A stretch of DNA of 64,000 nucleotides, taken from Symsagittifera roscoffensis (Eukaryota; Xenacoelomorpha; Acoela; Convolutidae). A program made the position numbers and the translations under genes. The DNA is taken from NCBI RefSeq assembly GCF_963678635.1, contig NC_087063.1, positions 40,810,759 through 40,874,758 on the forward strand, written 5' to 3'. Below are positions 55,948 through 64,000 of this stretch, piece after piece; the first letter of the stretch is position 1; each line of letters starts with the position of its first letter. Under the pieces are notes generated by a model that did no database searches, was not told the DNA's origin, and saw nothing but the letters and a program-made list of their open reading frames with translations.

Positions 55948-56430
55948 TGTTCCGACTATTGGAAAAATGGGCAGGAACTTTGTATTCGGATGTGTTTTAG
56001 TTTTTGTTTTCCACGCAAAATTAGCTACCACAATTACTCATCGGAGAGAGTTTAGTGATATATCATATTAAAGCCTTTTTAGTCGTGATTTGAACGACGT
56101 TAAAAAATTTAGAGAAAGTTTTTTTTTTCAGTGTCAAGAAAAATGGGTTCGAAATTTTTGATTTTTGTCTATATTCGAGCGAGTAAAGCGAGCGAGCACG
56201 TTTATGTGTGCTTATTTTATGCCGTTAGTCATTTATTTTTCTAAAAACTGTTGTCCTTTTTGCCTATAATACTATGACTGTCGATTATGCCTAAATTATA
56301 ATTTTACGTCAGATCCTTTTATCAAATCACGCAAAAAAATAACTTCATTATTTGAAAAAAATTGTAGATTTTAAAGACTGATCGGAACATTCTGTGCTAC
56401 CTCACAGTAACCGGGTATCCTTGTTTTGAG
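55948..56430 (+). repeat. GTTCCGACC-family repeat copy
   Basis: Starts GTTCCGACTATTGG and ends GATCGGAACATTCTGTGCTA then CGGGTATCCTTG. The ends carry inverted GTTCCGACC/GGTCGGAAC boxes, here with one change each, near but not at the termini, as in some non-autonomous elements. No ORF. Confidence 0.6.
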
Positions 56431-57528
56431 TTTTAATTTTTAGTTTAATTTTGTGAAATAATTTAAATTTGTTTTGATATATATTTTCTGCCATAGTGAT
56501 TATTGTTGCATCACAAGTGGCTCAAAGCTTACCTTCACCTGTATAAGTAGTGCACTTCTGAAAATGTTAGTTGAAACGAGAGTCATTGAGATTCTCATTG
56601 CAACAACATTTTCAGAAGTTAACTATTTACACAGGCGACGTTAAGTTTTGAGCTGGAAAAATTAAGCTTCAACGAAGATAAACTGTACATATGAAAGCGT
56701 TAATTATAAACTAAGAATGAATTGGTGTACAAAGTTCTAGTACTGCAAATGTCAAGGACTTCAATTCAAATTCATTGCTAATGAAATTTTCATTGAACAC
56801 GGAATGGATCTTTTTTTAGTCAATCATATACAACCAGGGTCAGTGCAGTGGTGTGCGCCGGGATTTTTAGACGGCGGAGGGGATGTGGCGGTTTAGGTAA
56901 GTTTGTCGGCCTTTTTTGGGCCAGGAACTTTTGAAACCCTAGAAGGACGATGATTGGAAATTTTTCTGCTCCGCAAAGAATTTTTTTTAGAGAAAATGTC
57001 GTTTTTGATTTTTTTTTTCGAAGTTTTGATTGACCAAAAAAAAACGACAAAATTTTGGAGTCTGCCTCTCGTCAAATAACCTAAGTACACCTCTTCGAGT
57101 TACTCACTTCAATATGTACCACTACCACAGGTATTTCAAGTATTAGTAATCTAAAAGAATCATTAAAAGGTAACCAGGCGCGCAGCTAGAGTTTTCTCGA
57201 GGGCGGTCGGATTTTCAAAAAAGTTTGATAAGTTTTGTCAATCTTTTGACCAAAGCCTGGGTCTTTCGGAGTGCGCTGCCCCTTCACAATTAATATATAT
57301 TGGCATTGAAGGCGCCTTCAGAAAATCTTAATTCGATCGGCTGTAAATGGATGTCTGAAAATAGCATCAAAGGGTGGCCCTTTGGACAGTAGGGGCTCGA
57401 ACACCTAAAAAGAGTCTCCCCCCATCTGCTACTGCGGGTACCATAGGTTCAATATTATTTGATTTCGGAAGCCAGCTTATAGTATAAATTGTGAATAAAG
57501 TTGAAAAGTTCATCAAAATTTTGAAACC
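56431..57528. other. Non-coding DNA with a foldback structure and degenerate transposon ends
   Basis: 56516-56572 and 56600-56655 are imperfect inverted copies (core CACTTCTGAAAATGTTAG against its complement) forming a stem of about 57 bp with a 27-nt loop. Phrases like CAGTGGTGTGCGCCGGGATT (56852) and GGCGCGCAGCTAGAGTTTTC (57177) resemble one another and common DNA-transposon ends, but no full element can be delimited. Confidence 0.4.
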
Positions 57529-57722
57529 TTGAACTTAAGTTTGTTGTGTTTTCACGATTTCCTGTTAATTAAAACAACACGCTAGGAAGATTAAAACAAC
57601 CCGCTAAAACAACACGGATATTTCATACAAATTAACCAGTTTTGAACTTAACTTTGTTTTGTTTTCACGATATCCTGTTAATTAAAACAACACGGTAGGA
57701 AAACTAAATCAACAAGCGAAAA
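57529..57722. repeat. Two direct repeats of about 80 bp upstream of the SLC26 gene
   Basis: 57529-57609 and 57642-57722 share TTGAACTTAA...TTTTCACGAT and CCTGTTAATTAAAACAACAC at an offset of 113 bp. AAAACAACxCGC is repeated again inside. They end about 110 bp before the start codon, so they may contain promoter sequence (inference). Confidence 0.7.
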
Positions 57723-57835
57723 CCACTCGCAATAAGATAAACGATATTTATCACAACTCAAAATATTTCGGTTGGAAACAGTTTGGTGTCAAAATAATTA
57801 GCAGCTTTCTAGCTTCAGTTTCAGCCAATTCCACA

Positions 57836-60800
57836 ATGGTTCATCTTAATCAAGGAGAGTTTGAGAACGTGTATGGTAGAATTCGTGAAAAGCAGAAGAA
57901 GGGCTACTCGAAGTGCTCCTTCGACTTCATTTTCACCTTTTTCTCCTGCATCGATTTGGTTCGAAACTACAAAAAAAGCTTCATAGCTGGAGATGTGGTT
58001 GCTGGATTCACGTTGGCCGCATTCAGCATTCCTCAAGGTAACTTACTCGTCACTCAACTTAAATAATTAGCTAATTTTTGTAAAATGAGGCTACTGGCGA
58101 TTAAAAAGACCTAATCAGGCCCAAAACTATTCCTATTTCAAACCATAGGAATCTTATTTTAACGAATGAACAAAACCAATCAATTTTTTGTTTGGTATTC
58201 GTCCATTTTTTGAGCTTCTGACGTTTCAATTGAATATAAAAGAAACCTTTCAAATTTCTGTGTGAGTGACAATAGGTTGTTTATTTGACTCTTCAACTTG
58301 GATCTCCTAATATCTGTCAGAACGCATTTTTTTCAGATTATGGGGTAAAATCGTCTAAGCTTCATGTTCCTTATTTTTTTAGGTTAATTTTGAATGGAAA
58401 ATTGAAAGAACAAATTTTTCAGTTTTTTCTACAAATTCGAAAAAGAAGTGCATTTTTTTCATGATGTATTGCAACCTTCAAATATTAAATTTACAGGAAT
58501 GGCGTTCGCGTCTCTGGCGAGTATGCCTCCTGTGATAGGAATCTACATGGGTTTTCTGGCGCCCATCGTGTACATCTTATTCGGCACATCCAGACACATC
58601 TCAGTGGCCACTTTCGCCCCTGTGGCAATGATGGTCGGATTCTCTATACAGACTATCAATGAGATAATAGAATCGGAGGAAAGCCAGAAGATGCAGTAAG
58701 TATCAACTCTATTAAATTAGCATAGTGTTTATCATTCGTTGAAGTTGTCTTCTGATATTTTTAACTGAAATGGTCTCAACATTTTTGGTGCGTTATCGAA
58801 AATTATTCAATTTATTTCTCTGAAGCGAAGTTGTTTCTATATATAGAGAATTCTAATGGTCATAGAAAATTGAATTGGCCATACAAAAAAAAACTTTTCG
58901 ATTTCTTTTAGTACAGCATATTTCCAACTGTATGTTGGGTATGCTTCTGAAGTTTTATTAATATTGGTAAAATTTAGGCTCGCTAAGTCAAACATGACTG
59001 GTGCAACGACGGAATTCGTCGCCCCTGTCAAAACTCCAGAAGAAGTGACCCAACAGCTAATCGAGATATCGTCCAGCATCTGCTTCTTCTCGGGAATATT
59101 TCTGTTGATTCTGGGTCTTTGTAGACTGGGCTTTGTAGGCAGCTACTTCTCTGTCAGTCTCGTCAAGGGCTTCACTTTCGGAGTGGCCTTCCATATTGGA
59201 ACTTCCCAGGTGATCAAGGTACTAGGAATGAAGATTGCCAAGTACGTGGATCCTGGCTGTCTCATACTCACCTGGAGAGGTTAGTTGCTTCTAATTGCCA
59301 ATGTCTTCACCATAGTACATATAAAGTGCATTTCATAGCTAGCGGAATCTTAAATAAAACTTCTTAAAAGAAACATAATGCACCTATTTAAGGAATGAAG
59401 CAAAAGCTTATCAATTTCAGTTTCTTAGTCTTAAACTTCTTCGAAAAAGACTTAAAATGTTGTTCATTATAACAAATGCAAGTTTATTAGATGCGGAAGT
59501 GATCATTTAAATTTGACAACAGCTTGTGTTGAAACGTGCTTGAATTTTAGATATCATTCTGAACCTGCCCAACACTAACATCTGCTCTTTCACCTTCGGT
59601 TTGACCACTGCGATCGTTCTCTACATCTGTCTCTTTCTGCTGGAGAAGTACAAGTCATATCTAAGAGGCATTCCCGTCCCCACTGAGCTGATCATCGTCA
59701 TCATTGCTACTATTGTGTCGGCAATTGGAAATTTCCACGATAAATTCAACCTAGAGGTAAGTGATGCTATGCCAACACAACACAATTTTTCGACCAGTCT
59801 TCAAAAGGGCTTCTCACTTTTTTCCTGCTAAAAAGATTTCTTAAGGAACCGGGCTTCAGTAAATGGTTTGATCATTTGCACCACGTGTATTTTTTTTTCA
59901 AATGGTTACTAACTAAAGCTTAATGAAATGAATGCATGTAGTAGTTAGCATTGGCGTCGGACTTATCATTTTGCAAAAGGGTTTTTTCTGCAAAAAAAAT
60001 TTTGCTTTATTCTTTTTGTAATCACTTTTGTTTCAGAATTTGGAAGTTACGTCTGCTACGAGTAGTCTTCGTTTTTCAAAAAGTCTTACGAAAAGTTAAA
60101 TTTCAACAATTGGTATATGGTTTTTTGAAGCGAGCTGTTCTATTTAGATAATCGGAGTCGTGCCCACTGGTCTTCCGGGCTTCTCTACTGCCGCAATAAG
60201 CACAGTCATTAAACATCCCTCCACCCTCTCCCCCATCATCACGGCATCCATCCCCATCGCTCTAGTCTCTTTCGCCATCACACTCGCACTCGCTAAATTA
60301 CTCGCTCAGGTAATACACTATTATTCGTACAATTCCCCCCCCCCCCCCTCACCTGCTATGAGGGTCGCTGACTCTTCAGATTTTGGCCCATATTTACATT
60401 GAGCTTTTTGAAGTACTGCCGCAACCTAATATAAAGTAGATAAACCCACTGCAGTAGTTTTTTTTTCTGTTATTGTACAAACTTCATTTCATGTTCAAAC
60501 ATAATTTTTGTTGATCATGTGGGTTGTAGAAGCACAGTCACCCAATCCACAACAACCAAGAGTTGATTGCACTGGGTTTTGTGGACATAGTGACCGCATT
60601 CTTCGGCTGCTTCTCCAGCGCGGCCTCCCCTCCTAGGAGCAACCTGCAGAGTGAGGTGGGAGGACACACACAAGTGGCCAGCCTCATCACCAGGTAACCT
60701 CAATAGTTTATAACCTCAAATAGTCATTAATCAAGCTGATAAGTTTTCGGCGCTTCTAACAGATCATATTTAGACCATGATCAGACTTCAACTTGAGTTT

Positions 60801-62307
60801 AGCAAAATGTGGGTTGCTCTGCAATTAGCGCAGACTGCTTCAATCTTGTTTAACTTATCGAAATGTAATTAAAACTAAACCGCTACAATCACCCTGAAAA
60901 TAAACTATGTTTTTCAGCGCTCTGATGGTGATTGTGTTGCTGTTTGCGGGTCCGCTCATCTACTCTCTGCCCTACTCTGTGTTGGGTGCCATCATCATTA
61001 TAACTCTGCGGTCTTTCTTCCTACAGGCCAAGGAACTGCCGGTTAGTCGAAATAATCTGTGCAATTAGTTATAAATTAGGGGTTATAATTTACAGCAATG
61101 AATCTTAACATAGTTTAAAAATGTGTTCTATATGAAAAAGTTTTTTTTTTTTATGTGGAGTTGTTTATTCACCTGTTTCAGACTCTGTTCGCCTGTGACA
61201 AGTATGACTTCATCTGCTGGACAGTGACTGGTCTCTCCACCGTCCTCCTCAACATCACCTGTGGCCTCGTAGTCGGAATCGTCCTCTCCCTCCTCTCTGT
61301 GCTCTGGAGATCCCAGATGCCCGAACACTACGAGATGGCACAGATTGTAGACACTGACAAATACAGGGCGATGACCGCTTATGAAAAGATGCGAAAGTAA
61401 GTCCATTAGCGAAAGTTAAACAATTTCATATCACAATTGCATGTTAATCTTCGATGATTAGAATTGCAAAATATATGCTAATACAGTAAGAAAACTCTGA
61501 AAAAGACGAGTCCACGAAAGCAGATTTATTAGAGTTTTTCGATGTTTTTTCTCTCGAATAAAACAAGGTGATCTTTGTTTCTTTCCGCGGGTTTTCTCTA
61601 GAATTTCGTCTTTAAAAATGCAATCATATAGAAAATACTTGCCTTGAGAATTCGGGCCAATGTTCAAGACATCAGACCATGAATTCTATTTTACGTCAAA
61701 GAAAGATTAAAAGGAAAATGTGACCTTTGCGGAATTGAATTCGAGGCAATTATAGAGTTTTGGAGTATGCACGGAAAACTAGCTAGTGCTCGACTGACGA
61801 CAGTGCTTAGCCTAGTATTGTATTATTTTCTTTTTCAGGATCCCGGAGACTCTCATATTTCGATTCGGCATGTCTCTCTACTTCTCAAACGCCGACCTGT
61901 TCGTCTCAGCGGCCAAAGAGGAAATCGCAAAGCGACAGGGTGAAGCCAGCGGCGAACAGATCGCGAATGGGACCAAAGCCCAGAATGAAGGCGAGCTCCG
62001 ATTCTTTGTCGTTGACGGAACCCCCTTCAATTTCGTGGACCATTCGGGTGCTATTGCTCTTTCATCTATACTTCTCTACTGCCGAAGTCAGAAAATTCAA
62101 TTTTTGATCGTTCTTCCCGAACTTGGAATCATTGAAAAACTAGAGAACGAAAAGTTTGTTGATAAACTTGGAATGGAAAACATTTTCCCATCTCTCCACG
62201 ACGCTGTTTTGCACATTGAGGACGCACAGATGAACGGCGGCGCAGGCGGAGGCCGCAATATGGAATATGCGAAGTTGTTGCAGAAAAACGAGATGTCCCC
62301 AGTTTAA
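57836..62307 (+). CDS. SLC26A-like: SLC26-family anion transporter/exchanger (Sulfate_transp + STAS), 9 exons, 680 aa
   Basis: Plasma-membrane anion transporter. Exons with GT-AG introns in consistent phase: 57836-58037, 58497-58695, 58978-59279, 59551-59756, 60148-60309, 60530-60693, 60918-61041, 61182-61396, 61839-62307 (2043 nt). The start ATG has A at -3 and G at +4. Family signatures: FTLAAFSIPQGMAFASLAS at the exon 1/2 join, GTSRHISVATFAPVA (97 on), PTGLPGF in exon 5, NNQELIALG and GGHTQVASLI in exon 6. The membrane domain (about 1-520) is followed by a STAS domain (about 525-660) with FFVVDGTPFNFVDHSGAIAL. The STAS variable loop is short. The length is at the lower end for animal SLC26 proteins. 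The substrate (sulfate, chloride, bicarbonate or oxalate) and orthology to a particular paralogue cannot be told from motifs alone. The TM10 entry reads AASPPRS instead of the usual S-x-S-R-S. Confidence 0.92.
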
Positions 62308-62487
62308 ACTAGGAGGAAAACTAGATTCATCGATAACAAGATATGCTATAGTTTTATAGCCAGACGAACTCTATCATTTCCACTCACAGTAGCTAGAAGA
62401 TGTCTATATTAATTGCAGACTGGAGTTCGCTCACAGATAAACTTTACAAACTGATCTTGGTACAAACTACAAAGCATTAATGTTTCA

Positions 62488-62493
62488 AATAAA
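62488..62493 (+). terminator. Polyadenylation signal of the SLC26 gene
   Basis: AATAAA lies 180 nt after the stop codon, in AT-rich DNA. It is the first canonical signal downstream. Confidence 0.6.
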
Positions 62494-64000
62494 ACGCACC
62501 GAACTGCTATACTAAATTTCATAGAAAAAGCAAAAACGCATTATTTTTGTTAATTACACATTTCCTAAAATTGCTTGTGTCAGACTGAAAACTGTTTATA
62601 AAACTGATGTCATTTATCTTGTTATTAATGATTAAATTTTCCTCTCATCAAACGCGTTTTTTCAACATCACTTCAATAGGCGTTACTAGAAAAAAAAAAC
62701 AGTTTGTCGCATTGTAACAAGGATAGCCGTTGTTTGCAAATAGCACAGAATGTTCCGACCAAATTTTAAAAGAAAATCAAAAATAGAGAGAAAACTTTGA
62801 AAAGATTGAAAGAATGTCTTGTTGTCTGTTATTTGAGTTCTAGAAAATGCAATTGAGTTAGGTGATAAAAGCAAGGAAGAGAGGTAAAAACCACTAAACT
62901 TGGGAGGCTAGCCTCTCAGCAAATTTAGTCTAATTAGGTCTGAAAATTGAAAATACTTGACCATTTTTTTGACACTGAGTTAACCTTTTCATAATTCGCA
63001 TCACGGCCAATAAGGCATTGGTATGATAGCCCTATCAGAACTTTAGGTAGCAAAAATTGGCTGAAAACAGTTTCGACAACGCAGCCTAATCTATATTTTC
63101 TCTCCACTCTTCGAGAATGGTCGTTAAAGATGGCTGACAACTAAGAACTAGTCATCAAAGCGTACTAAAAATTGTTGAGCGTTTGTTTTGAGAAAATTTG
63201 CTGGACACCTATTTGAACCAATTAAGCCACCCGTTTTTGTCGCACAACTTATTGAGTTTTTGACTTTCGCACGTTTTGATCGGTCGCTAAGTGTTCACGA
63301 TCGGTCGAAAGTTTTGTGGTTTTAGATTCATCAAGGTCCGTCCTGGTTGCTTGAGGGTGAAACATCCGTAGCCAATCAGATATGTTCACCCAAAAAAAAC
63401 ATGGGCTTCTTAACTAGAGGCACAACAGCGGATCTCTGTAAGCACTGAACAGCTCAGATACTAGCTAGACTAATGATTGAATATTTATTACATTCGCACA
63501 ATGGACATTAATTCTGAAAACGGAAATACTCCGATCCGTGTTTTTTGGCAACAAAATTTTTGCGAAAATCAATTAAATATTCAAAGGACTTCAAACTGAT
63601 AAAAAAACTACTATCTTGGACTTAATTGTAAAAGCACTACTTTCTTGGTCTTAATTTTTTCTCAAATGTGAGGGTGGTTGACACAAAACAAATATGAAAA
63701 CAAGCAATTTTGACTGAAATTTTAACATAACAAATTATTTTTTGCTGCGATAATTCGAAAGGATAGACTTCAGCAGATAACGGTAGACTTGAAGTATTGT
63801 GGCTACAATTCTTGGATCTCGTGCAAAAGATAAATTGACAAGGAATGATGAATCAAAAAAATATATATTATAAGCTGAGTTTCTTGTAAATAATTGCTTT
63901 CAAAGTTAACCGGTGAAAAAAGCGAAATTCGTTTAAACATTACAATCAAACTGTACCTTTTCAAGAGCTGCTGTTCAATTTTTTTGATTAGATGAATCAA
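62494..64000. other. Non-coding DNA downstream of the SLC26 gene
   Basis: No supported gene. 62704-62765 is the 3' end of the GTTCCGACC repeat in reverse orientation (ACAAGGATAGCC then GAATGTTCCGACC). A GATCGGTCG motif occurs twice near 63280-63310, and GGGTGAAACAT/ATGTTCACCC is a near inverted repeat at 63356-63392. Confidence 0.4.

Noticed and set aside
58911..58977. Alternative acceptor (TTTTAG at about 58910) for SLC26 exon 3
   Set aside because: Using it would add a segment unlike the family; the acceptor at 58976-58977 keeps phase and gives a protein that fits the family.

Overview
The window looks like invertebrate animal nuclear DNA. It is AT-rich and holds one clear intron-containing gene, an SLC26-type anion transporter at 57.8-62.3 kb with nine exons and GT-AG introns. 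Almost everything else is mobile-element sequence of kinds common in invertebrates: R2-like retrotransposons with a restriction-like nuclease, a CR1/L2-like element with a 2A-like peptide, Ty1/copia and Ty3/gypsy relics, foldback elements and tandem repeats. No prokaryotic operon, tRNA, rRNA or CRISPR array was found. The exact phylum cannot be fixed from the sequence; a cnidarian or other marine invertebrate is my guess.

Layout. At 1-5.5 kb there is a compact virus-like cassette of four overlapping plus-strand ORFs: an edge-truncated Pro/Ser/Gln-rich frame, an 871-aa envelope-like glycoprotein, and two unassigned proteins. It is very G-poor on the plus strand and is followed by about 2 kb of non-coding DNA that may include an LTR. 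At 7.6-11.6 kb there are diverged repeats and foldback structures. At 11.6-17.7 kb lies a heavily decayed Ty3/gypsy-like region, recognised by an integrase H2C2 zinc finger. At 18.9-32.2 kb there are three tandem units of about 4-5 kb, each ending in the 3' part of an R2-like retrotransposon ('element B'); the third unit is interrupted by a minus-strand Ty1/copia fragment. At 32.3-38.4 kb a minus-strand non-LTR RT fragment is followed by a tandemly duplicated composite, element B (minus) joined to element A (plus). The second copy of A keeps a 766-codon uninterrupted ORF with reverse transcriptase, zinc knuckle and PD-(D/E)XK-like nuclease.

At 40.6-43.1 kb a second non-LTR RT relic sits inside a repeat copy. 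At 46.5-53.7 kb there are three copies of a roughly 1.5-kb repeat, the first two separated by a frameshifted CR1/L2-like element carrying a 2A-like motif and a PHD-like finger. From 53.7 to 57.5 kb only non-coding repeats are visible.

The SLC26 gene is the only evident host gene. The left-edge cassette, the intact element A ORF and the SLC26 gene are the only long uninterrupted coding features, so the first two are probably the youngest insertions. The cassette is the best candidate for something little described, because two conserved-looking ORFs of unknown function follow its glycoprotein gene with virus-style overlaps.
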